From positions 1 through 64,000 of the forward strand of contig CAZORE010000023.1 in assembly GCA_964581815.1 (NCBI GenBank): DNA of 64,000 nt, given 5' to 3'. Of this stretch, positions 51,370-61,524 are shown piece by piece. The position numbers and the translations under genes are program-made. This DNA is from Trebonia sp964581815. GTDB lineage: Bacteria > Actinomycetota > Actinomycetes > Streptosporangiales > Streptosporangiaceae. The number at the start of each line of letters is the position of its first letter. The first letter of the stretch is position 1. The notes below the pieces were generated by a model. That model did no database searches. It was not told the origin of the DNA and worked only from the letters and a program-made list of their open reading frames with translations.

Positions 51370-53123
51370 CCGCGGACTACTTCGCGCCGCGCTTCGACGT
51401 GCGGATCTCCGGTATCACCATGTCCGCCGACGTGAGCCAGCGGGTCCTGCGGGTGACCTATGACGGGTCGCTCGACACGGCCGACATGTTCCAGATCGTC
51501 ATCGCCAACCCGGACAACCAGTTCACCGACTCGCCGTTGTTCAGCCCGGGCCAGGAGGTCGAGCTGTACATGGGCTACGGCGCCAGCCTGACCCCGATGA
51601 TGCTGGGCGACATCACCACCCTCGAGCCGGTGTTCCCCGAGGACGGCCCGCCGACCATCACCATCGGCGGCTACGACAAGTCCTACCGGATGCGCCACAA
51701 CCAGGCGGTGCGGCAGTTCAGCGCGCCGAACGACTCGCTGATCGTCGCCGAGATCGCCGCGGAGAACCTGCTCATCCCCGTCACCGACCCGTCGCCCCAG
51801 CCGGGCATCCGGACCCAGACGGGGCCGGACTTCGGCATCATCCGGGAGCTGGCCGTGCGGAACCTGTTCGACGCCTACGTGTACTGGGACCGGCTGTACT
51901 TCCAGCTTCCGGTGCGCACCGAGGCGCTCGTGCTCGAGTGGGGGCAGAGCCTGCGGAGTTTCTCGCCCCGGCTGTCGACCGCGGCCATGGGCGGGCTCCA
52001 GGTCATCCGCGGCTACAACGAGGAGCTGGCGACGGCCGTCGTGGCCGCCGTCACCGGGGACCTGCTCAGCCTGGACGACCTCGTTAACCGGCTGGGCCCA
52101 ATCGCCCTGGAGATGGTGGCGAACCTGGGGCGGCGCTGGATTCACAGCCAGAAGATCACCTCACCGGTTGACGCGTTCGGGCTTGGCCAGGCGCTGCTGC
52201 AGGAACTGCTGAACGGGCTCTACCAGGGCACCGGAAGCTGCATCGGCCAGCCAGGACTCCGGGCGGGCAGCTACATCGACGTCAGGGGCGTGGGCAAGCA
52301 GTTCAACGGCAGCTACCGGGTGCGCAAGGTGCGGCACGTGATCGATGCCAACGGCTACCTGACCGAGTTCGACATCACCCAGGAGGGAGAGTCGTCGATG
52401 CTCGCCCTGATCCGCAAGAAAACCGATATCGAGCTCATCCCGCCCCGCTACCGCCAGGAGAAGTTCTACGGCGTCTACATCGCGCAGGTCATCCAGGCGC
52501 CCTCCGTGGGCGGCGACCCCGACCCCGCCTCGCTGCTCGGCGCGCGGGTCAAGGTGACCTTCCCGTGGCTGTCCGACCTCAACGTGAGCGGGTGGGCCCG
52601 GGTGGTGTCGCCAGCCGCGGGCAAGGACAGCGGCATCTACTTCATGCCCGCGGTCGGGGAATCCGTCATCGTCGCCTTCCAGGACGGCGACATCTCGCTG
52701 CCGGTGGTGATCGGCAGCGTGTGGGACGGCCTCGGCCGGCCCCCGGTGTACCCGCCGCTGCCCGCCAACGCCGTCCAGGTGATCAAGACCAGGGCCGGCC
52801 ACACGATCACGCTGGACGACACTCCCGGCGTCGAGCGGGTGACCATCGCGCACCGCAACGGAAGCGAGGTCTCGCTGACGGCCGACGGCAACGTCTCGGT
52901 CACCGCGGCCAACGACCTGCAGCTGACGGCGCACGGCAACATCGGCCTGCAGGCCAAGGGCATAGCGGTGAACGCGATCAGCGAGTTCAGCCTGAAGGCC
53001 GAAAGCGTAGCGCTTACCGCTGTCGAGGACGACCCCGGCCAGGCGACGTCCGGCAGCCTCACGCTCCAGGCCAGGGACGTGACGGTCGACGTGACCGGGT
53101 CGATGACCGTCGGCGGTGGATGA
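51366..53123 (+). CDS. eCIS VgrG-like spike protein (Pvc8/Afp8-like)
   Basis: 585-aa spike. Residues 1-370 resemble the phage gpD/gp27-like hub (ISGITMSADVSQRVLRVTYD, LPVRTEALVLEWGQSLRSFS, GSYRVRKVRHVIDANGYLTE). An OB-fold gp5-like domain follows (FYGVYIAQVIQAPSVG, GARVKVTFPWLSD, FMPAVGESVIVAFQDGD), ending in a beta-helix of short repeats (TADGNVSVTAANDLQLTAHG). The trimer would form the piercing tip. GTG 51366 overlaps the LysM gene stop. No separate PAAR tip gene was seen nearby. Confidence 0.92.
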   Translation: MTADYFAPRFDVRISGITMSADVSQRVLRVTYDGSLDTADMFQIVIANPDNQFTDSPLFSPGQEVELYMGYGASLTPMMLGDITTLEPVFPEDGPPTITIGGYDKSYRMRHNQAVRQFSAPNDSLIVAEIAAENLLIPVTDPSPQPGIRTQTGPDFGIIRELAVRNLFDAYVYWDRLYFQLPVRTEALVLEWGQSLRSFSPRLSTAAMGGLQVIRGYNEELATAVVAAVTGDLLSLDDLVNRLGPIALEMVANLGRRWIHSQKITSPVDAFGLGQALLQELLNGLYQGTGSCIGQPGLRAGSYIDVRGVGKQFNGSYRVRKVRHVIDANGYLTEFDITQEGESSMLALIRKKTDIELIPPRYRQEKFYGVYIAQVIQAPSVGGDPDPASLLGARVKVTFPWLSDLNVSGWARVVSPAAGKDSGIYFMPAVGESVIVAFQDGDISLPVVIGSVWDGLGRPPVYPPLPANAVQVIKTRAGHTITLDDTPGVERVTIAHRNGSEVSLTADGNVSVTAANDLQLTAHGNIGLQAKGIAVNAISEFSLKAESVALTAVEDDPGQATSGSLTLQARDVTVDVTGSMTVGGG

Positions 53124-53509
53124 TGAGCAGTTTCTACGGCCAGGGCGTCGCCTTCCCGGTCGCGCTCGACCCGACCGGCGCGATCCAGATGTCGTCCGGC
53201 GCGGCGAACATCGAGCAGTCGATCCGCGTCATTCTCGGCACCCAGTACGGGGAACGGGTGATGCGCCCGACGTTCGGCTGCAACCTCAAGGGCCTGGTCT
53301 TCGCACCGAACAACCAGCAGACGGCGGCCCTGGCCCGGCACTACGTGCTCGACGGCCTGCAGCGCTGGGAGCCGCGCATCTCCGTGCACGCGGTCACCGT
53401 CACCCCGGGGCCGGCCGACAGCCGGCTGCTGATCGCCGTCACCTACTCGATCAAGCCGAGCCTTGACCCTCAGGCCATGATCTACCCGTTCTACCTGGAG
53501 CAACCGTAA
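53120..53509 (+). CDS. gp25/GPW-like baseplate protein (Pvc9/Afp9-like)
   Basis: 129-aa protein of the gp25/GPW family that initiates sheath assembly at the baseplate. Family sequence includes ANIEQSIRVILGTQYGERVM, RPTFGCNLKGLVF and ALARHYVLDGLQRWEPRI. Two adjacent ATGs (53120 and 53123) overlap the spike stop; the first is taken. The stop overlaps the next ATG by one base (TAATG). Confidence 0.92.
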   Translation: MMSSFYGQGVAFPVALDPTGAIQMSSGAANIEQSIRVILGTQYGERVMRPTFGCNLKGLVFAPNNQQTAALARHYVLDGLQRWEPRISVHAVTVTPGPADSRLLIAVTYSIKPSLDPQAMIYPFYLEQP

Positions 53510-55614
53510 TGCTGTTCGATCCGGACCGCGGGCGGCTGCCGCCGCCCAACCTCGACGACCGCACCTGGTCGGATCTGGTCAGCCAGGTGACGGCGCTCAT
53601 CCCGCAGTACGCGCCGCAGTGGACCAACCAGGGACCGGCTGACGTCGGCATGACCCTCGTCGAGCTGTTCGCCTGGCTGGTGGAAGGGCTGACCTACCGG
53701 CTCAACCAGGTGCCGGACAAGAACTACCTCGCGTTTCTTAACCTGCTCGGCATCACCCGGGTGCCGCCCCAGCCCGCGCGGTCCTTCCTGACCTTCGCCA
53801 CCCCCGGCGCCAGCCCGGTGACCGTTCCCGCGCGCACCCAGGCCCAGACCGCGGCCACCGAGGCGCAGGCCCCGGTCGTCTTCGAGACCGACGCGGCCGT
53901 CACCATCCTGCCGGTGAACCTCGAGGCGGCGGTGCTCATCAGCAAGAGCGGCGGCAACACCTACACCAACGTCTCCCCTTCCCTCACCGCGCACCCGGCC
54001 CCGGGGGCGGTGCTCGCCATCCCCCCGCATCAGGCGGTGCAGCTGTGCCTGGGCTTTGACAAGCCGACCACCGAGGCACTCAACCTGCTGGTGCGGCTGT
54101 CTCAGCCGCCGCTCGCCCAGGCCCCCGGTCAGCCGCCAGTGCCCGGTGACATCGCCGTGACCTGGCTCTACTCGACCGCGGGTACCGCTCCCGGCGGCTG
54201 GCCCGCGCTTACCGTGCCCCCCGGCGCGGACGGCACCGCCGGGCTCACCCAGGACGGCCAGGTCACCCTCACCGTGCCGGCTGCCTGGGCACAGCAGGCG
54301 CCGACGGGCTGGGCGGTGCCGAGCGCGTCGGCGGCGGACGCCGTGACGGACCCCTATTACTGGATCGGGCTGCGCATCGCCAACCAGTCGGCGGCCGCCC
54401 CGGTGACCCTGGGACTGTCGTCGATCCTGTTCAACGCGGTGTCGGCGTATACCGCGCTGACGATCCCGGCCCAGGGAGAGCAACTGGGCAACGGGGACGG
54501 CACCCCGTTCCAGGTGTTCTCGCTGGCCAACGGCCCGCTGTTCGACACCCCGGGCTCGGCCACGCCCTACGACCACCTGGTGATCCAGGTGAACGAGGTC
54601 ACCTGGGCGCAGGCCGACGACCTGCCGGCCGGGCCGGGCAGCTGGTACCGCGTCGACCCGGTCCAGGCCCAGGTCATGTTCGGCAACTACGACCCGCTGT
54701 CCAACACCGGGCACGGGACCGTGCCCCAGACGGGCGACAAGATCGTGGCTACCACCTACCGGTACGTGGCCAGCGGGTCGGCCGGAAACGTGGGCGCCAA
54801 CGCGGTCGTCATGCTGAGCAAGCCGGCGGCCGGCGCTGCCTCGGTGACCAACCTTTTCTCCGCCTACGGCGGCAGCGACGCCGAGCCGGTGGCGGAAACC
54901 ATGCGCCGCGCGCCCCAGCTGCTGCGCACCCGCGACCGCGCGGTCACCACGGATGACTACGAGATGCTGGCCCTGCAGGCGAGTTCCGGGCTGGCGTCGG
55001 CCCGCTGCCTGCCGCCCACCGACGCCTACGATGTCGCACCCTCGGTGCCGGGAAACTTCGGCCAGCTCGACCGGTCGGCTGGCAACGTGAGCGTCATCCT
55101 CGTCCCGGCCATCGGTCCCGACGTGTCGAGCGCCCCGGTGCCGACCACCGAGATGATCCTCGCGGTCACCGCTTACCTGGATTCCCGCCGTGACGTCACG
55201 GCCAGCCTGAACGTCACCGGGCCGCGCTACCTGCCGGTGAACGTCTTCGTCACCGCCGCGCCCTGGCAGTCCGCCCAGTCCTCCGGCCTGCTGTCAAGCG
55301 GGGACGAACTGAAGGCCCGCATCGAGGGCAAGATCAGGCTCTTCCTGCACCCGGTGGTCGGCGGTCCCGACGGAAACGGCTGGCGGGTCGGCCAGCACGT
55401 CTACGTCTCCGACCTGTACCGGGCGATCATGCCACCGGAGAACGTGGGCTTCATCTCGCAGCTGGCGGTGCAGGCGGGCACGCCGCTGTACGCGGGGAAC
55501 CGCCCGCCGCAGCTGCTGCCGACCCCGCCGCCCGGATCCTGGGTGCGCGTGGCCGACTACGAGCTCGCCTGCTGCGGCGTGCCCAGCGTTTCGGTCGGCG
55601 GCTGGGCGTCCTGA
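53509..55614 (+). CDS. Baseplate J-like wedge protein (Pvc11/Afp11-like)
   Basis: 701-aa baseplate wedge component. The N-terminus contains the conserved MTLVELFAWLVEGLTYRLNQ, PDKNYLAFLNLLGI stretch of gpJ/gp6-type proteins. The middle is beta-rich and Pro/Thr-rich, and the C-terminal half has the gpJ-like RAPQLLRTRDRAVTTDDYEM region and a final LFLHPVVGGPDGNGW. The stop overlaps the next gene's ATG by one base. Confidence 0.88.
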   Translation: MLFDPDRGRLPPPNLDDRTWSDLVSQVTALIPQYAPQWTNQGPADVGMTLVELFAWLVEGLTYRLNQVPDKNYLAFLNLLGITRVPPQPARSFLTFATPGASPVTVPARTQAQTAATEAQAPVVFETDAAVTILPVNLEAAVLISKSGGNTYTNVSPSLTAHPAPGAVLAIPPHQAVQLCLGFDKPTTEALNLLVRLSQPPLAQAPGQPPVPGDIAVTWLYSTAGTAPGGWPALTVPPGADGTAGLTQDGQVTLTVPAAWAQQAPTGWAVPSASAADAVTDPYYWIGLRIANQSAAAPVTLGLSSILFNAVSAYTALTIPAQGEQLGNGDGTPFQVFSLANGPLFDTPGSATPYDHLVIQVNEVTWAQADDLPAGPGSWYRVDPVQAQVMFGNYDPLSNTGHGTVPQTGDKIVATTYRYVASGSAGNVGANAVVMLSKPAAGAASVTNLFSAYGGSDAEPVAETMRRAPQLLRTRDRAVTTDDYEMLALQASSGLASARCLPPTDAYDVAPSVPGNFGQLDRSAGNVSVILVPAIGPDVSSAPVPTTEMILAVTAYLDSRRDVTASLNVTGPRYLPVNVFVTAAPWQSAQSSGLLSSGDELKARIEGKIRLFLHPVVGGPDGNGWRVGQHVYVSDLYRAIMPPENVGFISQLAVQAGTPLYAGNRPPQLLPTPPPGSWVRVADYELACCGVPSVSVGGWAS

Positions 55615-58600
55615 TGGCCATCACCCCCAGCAGCTACGTCAGGTACCTGCCGCCCGTGCTGTGGTCGCCGCCGGTCCCCGCGGGCTCGTTCGACCTGGGC
55701 TGGATGCTCTGCGCCTTCGAGAAGGTGCTGACCGGCATGCCGGACGGCATCCCGGTCACGTCGGGTGACGGCGCGCTGCTCACCACCGTGATCCAGGACG
55801 TCGCCGGCGGCCCGGCACCGCAGACCGTGCTGGTGCGGCCCGGGACCGGTGCCGGCATCCGCCCGGGGAGCAGCTACACCTACCAGGGTGCCGTTTCTGA
55901 GCTGATCAACGTCATCGCGGTCACCCCGAACACGGTCACCGCGGTCATCCGCCGCGATCACCTCAGCGGCCAGGCCATCGTCAACAGCAGCGGCGTGCAC
56001 CCCGACATCCAGTCGGTCATCGCCAGCACGACCCGCCTCTACGGAGCCTGGACGACGCCCGCCGACTTCTTCGACTGGCTCGCCCAGTGGGTCGCGCTGC
56101 AGGCCAGCCCGGCCTGGGACGACTACACCCGCCGCACGGTGCTGTCGCAGATCGTCGGCATCTACGCGGCCCGCGGGACCAGGCCGGGCCTGACCCGGTT
56201 CTTCGACGTCTACGCGGTGGCCCGGCAGCGGCCGCGGGTCGTCATCGACGACGCGAGGAAGCTGATCTTCTGCCAGCCGCAGGCCGGCCAGCTGGCGCCG
56301 GCCCCGGTCCTGGTGTCCCAGCTGCCGCTGGTGGCGCCGCAGTGCCTGGCCATTACCCCCGGGGGTTACCTGCTGGTCGGCGACATCGGCAGCAGCACCG
56401 ACGCCACGGTCAAGCCGGCGATCTGGCGGCTGTCCACGGCGGGGGACTACGACTACAGCGCGGGACCGCCGGCCGTGCCCCAGGCGTTCCAGTCCGCCAC
56501 CAGCCCGATCGCGATCGCGGCGGACGGGGTCAGCGGCGGCGCTTACCTGATCGACCTGGTGCAGCCTGAATACACGCTCCGCCGGCTCAGCAACCCGCAG
56601 ACCGGGACGGTGACGCTGACCGGTACGCCCCAGACTGGCGAGACCGCGACGTTCACGGTCGGCGGCACGCCCTACCCGTTGCCGCAAACCACCGGGACGG
56701 CGCTCGCCGACCTGGCAGCGACATGGGCGGGCAAGCTCAACGCCGCCACGCCTTTCAGTCAGGCCTACACCGCCACTGCCATCCCGGGCGCGGCCGTGAT
56801 CTCCATCGCGCCTCTCTCCGGCGAGCCCGCCGGCGACCTGACCCAGGTCTCTACCTCGAATCCGGGCCCGCCGCCTGGCTCGCCCCCTGGCNNNNNNNNN
56901 NNNNNNNNNNNNNNNNNNNNNNNNNNNNNNNNNNNNNNNNNNNNNNNNNNNNNNNNNNNNNNNNNNNNNNNNNNNNNNNNNNNNNNNNNNNCCTGACCCA
57001 GGTCTCTACCTCGAATCCGGGCCCGCCGCCTGGCTCGCCCCCTGGCCTTCAGCTCACCGCCACGGGTCCCGCCTTCGCGAACTCGGCGACGTTCGCCAGC
57101 AGCCAGTCTTCCCCGCCGCTTGGCGTGGTCTTCCCGCGGGCCATCGTGGTCGGCCGGGCCGGGCACCCGCTGATCCTCGACCGCGGCACCAACCCCCGCT
57201 CGGCCTCGGCGTTCTCTCAGCCGAGCCGGACGGCCGTGCTCGACGTCCAGGTGGCGGGCACGCCGCCCGCCTACACGGGAGTCACCAGCCATGCCATCGG
57301 AATGGTGACCGAGCCGCTCAGCATGCTGCTGCGGGCCGACGGCTCCCTCGTCATCGGCGACGGCGCCGCCCAGGGCTCGGCGGCGCCGGCCGACCTGATC
57401 GCCGTCGACACCGGGACCTGGACCGCCACCAGCCTGCTTGGCACGGTCCCGCAGGGCAAGAACCCGCTGGTGGCGCCGGTCGGGATCGTCGAGGCGGACG
57501 CTCAGCACCTGTGGGTGCTCGACGCCGGGCTGCGACCCTACGTGCCGTCCCCCTCCACTCCGTTCACCACGGTCATCGCCCGGCCGGCGGCCATCTACGA
57601 GGTGGACCTGTCGGCGACCCCTGTGCCCGTTGTCACCCAGGTCAGCGAGCTGGGCGTCGGCGTCTACCCGCGGGGCATGGTCGGCGACGGCCGGGGGACG
57701 CTGTACGCCTGCGACTCCGGGCTGCCGGCCATCACCGGCTACTCGGCCCAGCGGTGGCGGTCGGGCGCGCAGCAGATGTCGGTGGTGGTCCACTTCCAGG
57801 GCGACCCCACCCGGAACATCTTCTGCCTGACCCTGTCCGGCCCGCCCGCCGTCGGCCAGACCTGCCGCCTCACCCTGGCCGGCACGGCCTTCTCGCTCAG
57901 CGAGACCAGCGGCGGCTCGCCGCAGCAGCAGGCCGTGGCGTGGGCGGCCGACCTCAACGGCGACCCCGGGTTCAGCGCCTCCTACACGGCCATCGCGCTC
58001 GGCAACCAGGTCTGCCTCTACGCGGCGGCCGGCACCAGCGCGCCCGTGCCCGCGGCCAGCGTGACGGCGTCGTCGCCGGGCCTGACCGTCACCGGCGGCC
58101 GGGTCGCCGTCACCGTTACCCTCGCGGGCACCCCGACCACCGGCGAGAGCGTGACCATCACCATCGGCGCCTCGTCTTACCGGCTCGCCCAGACCGCCGG
58201 CCAGGGCTCGGCCGCCCAGGCGCTGGCCCAGCAGGCCACCGCCTGGGCCTTGACGCTCAACGGCACCGCGCCCTTCAATCAGGTCTACACGGCTTCGCCG
58301 GTCGGCCCCGCGCTGTCCGTCGCCTACCGGCCCGGGTACGCCTCGGAATACCTCGCTCCCCAGGCTGTCTCCTCGAACCCGAACCACCTGACGCTGACGA
58401 TGAGCACGCCGCCGCGGGCGGTCGGCCGGGTCGCCCTCTCCGGCGTCCCCACCAGCGGCGAGATTGCCCACATCACTCTCACTACCACGACCCTCGTCGT
58501 CACGGACTTCGCGCTCGCGCAGACCAGCGGGCACGCTCCGGCCCAGCAGGCCGCCGACTGGTCCGCCACGATCAGCGGGGCCGCGTCGGCCGCCTCCCCG

Positions 58601-58825
58601 TACCTGGCGGTCAACGCCGGCGACACCATCGGCTTGTTCACCACCAGCACGGCCGCTGTCGCCGCGATCACGCTGTCCACCGTCTCCTCGCCCCACCTGT
58701 TCCTGCAGTCCTACAGCGAGAACCAAGACCGCAACCAGTTCCTGCAGAGCATCACGGACGTGCTGGCCGACGAGTTCCCCGCCCAGGCCCGCTGGTACCT
58801 GCAATCGGAGCTGTCCGAGCTCTAG
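55614..58825 (+). CDS. Large eCIS tail protein with gpI-like N-terminus and repeat domains (spans gap)
   Basis: Residues 1-200 resemble P2 gpI/TIGR02242-type tail proteins (SYVRYLPPVLWSPPVPAGSF, TTPADFFDWLAQWVALQ, GTRPGLTRFFDVYAV), the place of Pvc12/Afp12. Blade-like stretches (PGGYLLVGDIGS, DGSLVIGDGAAQG, DAQHLWVLDAGL, GRGTLYACDSGL) suggest a beta-propeller. Interleaved are four copies of a roughly 80-90-aa module beginning VTLTGTPQTGETATFTVGGT. Across the 100-N gap the frame seems to shift, but removing the Ns and one copy of a 55-nt duplicate restores one frame of 1018 aa. It is far longer than usual gpI proteins and probably surface-exposed. Confidence 0.82.
56837..57046 (+). repeat. Exact 55-bp duplicate flanking a 100-N assembly gap
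   Basis: 56837-56891 and 56992-57046 are identical over 55 nt, encoding LTQVSTSNPG then PPPGSPPG. The allophanate hydrolase gap also has a 55-nt duplicate, as expected for contig ends cut at one k-mer length. Merging them repairs the reading frame, so the repeat is most likely an assembly artefact. Confidence 0.85.
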
Positions 58826-58863
58826 CCCGCGACCTGTCACCGCCACGAAAAGGACGGCACGCC

Positions 58864-60480
58864 ATGACGTTGAACCCACCAGGGCCACTGGCCAGGACCA
58901 ACTACCTCAGCTCGCCGCCCGGTCCGTACCAGTCGGCGGCGGATCCCAACAACCCGGCCTTCGACCCGGCGGACGTGCTGCCCGCCGCTGGCTTCGAGAA
59001 CCAGGCCCTGGACGCCGAGCAGTACCACCGGCCGCTGGAACGGCTGCACGGGGCGGGGCTGCACGAGGCCGGGGTCGCGTACGGAATGCAGATCAGCGCG
59101 ACCATCGGGCAGCCCGGCGTCCTCGTCATGCCCGGGCTCGCCCTCGACGCCCAGGGCCGCCACATCTACCTCGGCCCCGGCGGCTCCGCCGAGGTCGGCC
59201 CGGACGCGGACGTGCCGAACACGCCGCCCCGCCTGGTCCCGGTGACGGCGGGCGGCGCGGTGCTGCCCACCACCGCCCTGCCCGCTGGCACCTACTACGT
59301 CATCGCGCAGTGGCGCGAGACCTGGAACGCACAGGGCTCGGGCTCGGACCCGAACACGAACTTCTACGCCGACACCCCGTGGCTGCGGCTGGTCACGGCG
59401 AGCGGTTACCTGCCTGACCTGCACGTGATCCTCGGCCAGGTGGTCCTCGCGGTATCCGGCGGGGTGACGGTCGTCCAGTCGGCCGGATACGGACCCGCCG
59501 GCGGGCCGCAGCGGACCTCGGTCAGCCTGCCCGCGCAGGCTCTCCACCTGCGGCGGGCGGTGACCACCACCACCCCGCCAGGAGCGGACACCGCACCCTG
59601 GGGGGCCGTCCGGGCCAGGGAGAACGGCGGCGTGGAGATCGCGGTGGCCAAGGGCAGCGACCAGGTCGCCCTGGTGAACGACAGCGGCGGCAACTTCTCC
59701 ACCCTGGCCGTCGGCGCCAACCTGGCCACCTTCGGCATCGCCGCCAATCCGAGCATCAGCCTGAACAGCACCGAGGCGACCATCTCGGTAGGCGGGCACA
59801 ACCAGCGCGGTGAGGTCATCGTCCACGACATCGCCAACCACGCGGCGATCACGCTGGCGGGCGACAGCGGGCACGTCGTCGTCGGCGGCCAGAGCATGAC
59901 CGGCAAGGTCCGGGTGCTGAACGGGGCCGGGGCGACCTCGGACAGTCAGGTCAAGGAAGTCATCACGCTCGACGGGAGCACCGGCGCGGCGACCGTGCAG
60001 CAGCTCGATGTGCACGGCAGCGTGCTGGTGGATCAGGACGTGACGTTCACGGGCACGCTGTTCGACGGCAGGGACGTCCCCGCGGGCGGCACCACTATTC
60101 CGCTGCTTGGAAGCACGACAAGGAAGGTCACCGCGCACAGCCTGGGCGTCGGCTCCGGCGACTACGCGAATTTCGGCGGGACGGCAACGCTGCAGATCAC
60201 TCTCCCCAAACCGACGGTGTTCAGCGCGTTCTCGTTCCTTTACTACATCCAGAGCTCCGCCGACTACGACTACGGGCAGTTTGTCTACCAGCCGACGGTG
60301 GTCACCGAGATTTACCAGGTGGATGACACGGCTACCGACGTCGATTCTTCCGGCGGGCCCTTGGGTGACACGTACCCGTCGACCTGGGTCGGCGCGACCG
60401 GGCAAACGATCTGGTTCCGGGTCCGGGCGGTCGATGAAAGCATTGATGCGTACGCGGCAATTGTCATCTTCTGGGAATAG
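58864..60480 (+). CDS. Fibre-like eCIS protein
   Basis: 538 aa. The N-terminal block (AAGFENQALDAEQYHRPLER, ATIGQPGVLVMPGLALDAQG) looks like the virion-attachment part of eCIS/phage fibres. The middle carries short beta-helix-like repeats (ISLNSTEATISVGG, VIVHDIANHAAITLAGDSGH, VVVGGQSMTGKVRVLNG, VITLDGSTGAATVQQLDVHG), followed by a Tyr-rich globular C-terminus that may bind a target. ATG 58864 follows AAGGA; the longer frame lies in the previous gene. The position after the tail protein corresponds to Pvc13/Afp13. Receptor unknown. Confidence 0.72.
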   Translation: MTLNPPGPLARTNYLSSPPGPYQSAADPNNPAFDPADVLPAAGFENQALDAEQYHRPLERLHGAGLHEAGVAYGMQISATIGQPGVLVMPGLALDAQGRHIYLGPGGSAEVGPDADVPNTPPRLVPVTAGGAVLPTTALPAGTYYVIAQWRETWNAQGSGSDPNTNFYADTPWLRLVTASGYLPDLHVILGQVVLAVSGGVTVVQSAGYGPAGGPQRTSVSLPAQALHLRRAVTTTTPPGADTAPWGAVRARENGGVEIAVAKGSDQVALVNDSGGNFSTLAVGANLATFGIAANPSISLNSTEATISVGGHNQRGEVIVHDIANHAAITLAGDSGHVVVGGQSMTGKVRVLNGAGATSDSQVKEVITLDGSTGAATVQQLDVHGSVLVDQDVTFTGTLFDGRDVPAGGTTIPLLGSTTRKVTAHSLGVGSGDYANFGGTATLQITLPKPTVFSAFSFLYYIQSSADYDYGQFVYQPTVVTEIYQVDDTATDVDSSGGPLGDTYPSTWVGATGQTIWFRVRAVDESIDAYAAIVIFWE

Positions 60481-60520
60481 TGTCCGCGGACACGGCGGGA
60501 ATCGGAAGGAAGTAAATCGC

Positions 60521-61096
60521 ATGAGCTCTCCTGGCGCCACGGCGGGAACGATCCGCTACGCGGGCTACGACATCAAAACCGGGCGCATTGTCCATACGCA
60601 CTCAGCGTTCAGCGTCGCCGGCCAAGGCCACGTCGAGATCCCCATCGACCAGCTCAAGGCGATGTTCGGCGCCGACCCCGTGGTGGTCGCCAAGCTGACC
60701 GACGGCGACCCCGCCAACCTGGATTACATCCGGGCCGACGGTACCGGGCCGCTGCGCTCGCTGGTCGACACGGTGAACCGCAGGCTGGTCGCCCCGCCGC
60801 GGCTGGTGCTGGCGGCCGACCGGACCGAGCTGGCCGGCGACGGGCAGGACAGCGTCGACCTGGCCGTCAGCGTGGTCGGCGAGGACGGCCAGGTCATCGC
60901 GGAGGCGGCAGGCACCGTTAAGGTCGAGACAAGCCGCGGTAAGCTGTCGGCCCGCGGCGGCCGCGCCGAACTGGCCGGGGGCCGCGCCGTCGTGACGCTG
61001 ACCAGCGCCAACGAGACGGTGAGCCGGGTCCGGGTGTGGGCGTCGCTGCCCGGCCAGCCGTGCCTACCGGCGCGGCTTGACCTGGAATTCAGCTGA
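60521..61096 (+). CDS. Small eCIS accessory protein with Ig-like C-terminus
   Basis: 191-aa protein of unknown function. The first 100 residues have no family I recognise (YAGYDIKTGRIVHTHSAFSV). The last 85 look like a bacterial Ig-like (Big/invasin) domain: LVLAADRTELAGDGQDSVDL, VVGEDGQVIAEAAGTVKVE, RAELAGGRAVVTLTSANE. It starts at ATG 60521 after GGAAGGA and overlaps the open frame of the next gene by a few codons unless that gene starts at its GTG. It may be a fibre-associated or surface-decoration protein. Confidence 0.7.
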   Translation: MSSPGATAGTIRYAGYDIKTGRIVHTHSAFSVAGQGHVEIPIDQLKAMFGADPVVVAKLTDGDPANLDYIRADGTGPLRSLVDTVNRRLVAPPRLVLAADRTELAGDGQDSVDLAVSVVGEDGQVIAEAAGTVKVETSRGKLSARGGRAELAGGRAVVTLTSANETVSRVRVWASLPGQPCLPARLDLEFS

Positions 61097-61109
61097 GCCG
61101 GGTCTCGCC

Positions 61110-61523
61110 GTGTACCAGAAAGACCTCGTCCGCGCCGCCTGGAAAGCGGCGGGCCTCTATGACGAGGATGACCCCCGGCTGCAGCAGTTCCTGGGTCTCC
61201 TCGAGGACCCCGCCTACTGCTGGCCCGAGCTCATTGCCGCCTGCCGCCGGGACTATGCCGCCTACAAGGCCAGGCTGGTCCAGCCCATCCTGGACAGCGG
61301 CGACACGCTGGTCCGGCTGGTGGTGATCAGGGCCGCGGCGCAGACCGACGAGATCAAGCTGCTCGAGCGGTACGTCGCGAAGAGCGACCCGGCCCGAGAC
61401 ACGGCCGAGCTCAAAGCGATCGCGCTGAAGGGGGTGCGCCGGCTGGACCGCGCGCTGACCCGCAAGGCGGACCTGCCACAGGCGGTCAGGGACATGCTGG
61501 CGTCCCCGGTCCGGGCGGGTTAG
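61110..61523 (+). CDS. Small all-helical protein in the eCIS locus, unknown
   Basis: 137-aa protein, rich in helix-forming residues and charge (LVRAAWKAAGLYDEDDPRLQ, DTLVRLVVIRAAAQTDEIKL, AIALKGVRRLDRALTRKADL), reminiscent of HEAT-like helical repeats. GTG 61110 is chosen because the longer TTG start would overlap the previous gene. It ends 1 bp before the start of the large DUF4157 protein, the tight pairing often seen between a chaperone or loading factor and its cargo; that role is inference. Confidence 0.65.
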   Translation: MYQKDLVRAAWKAAGLYDEDDPRLQQFLGLLEDPAYCWPELIAACRRDYAAYKARLVQPILDSGDTLVRLVVIRAAAQTDEIKLLERYVAKSDPARDTAELKAIALKGVRRLDRALTRKADLPQAVRDMLASPVRAG

Positions 61524-61524
61524 C

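Noticed and set aside
56892..57046. Split of the large tail protein into two genes
   Set aside because: Same 55-nt duplicate and 100-N gap artefact; the merged frame is open and the domains continue.
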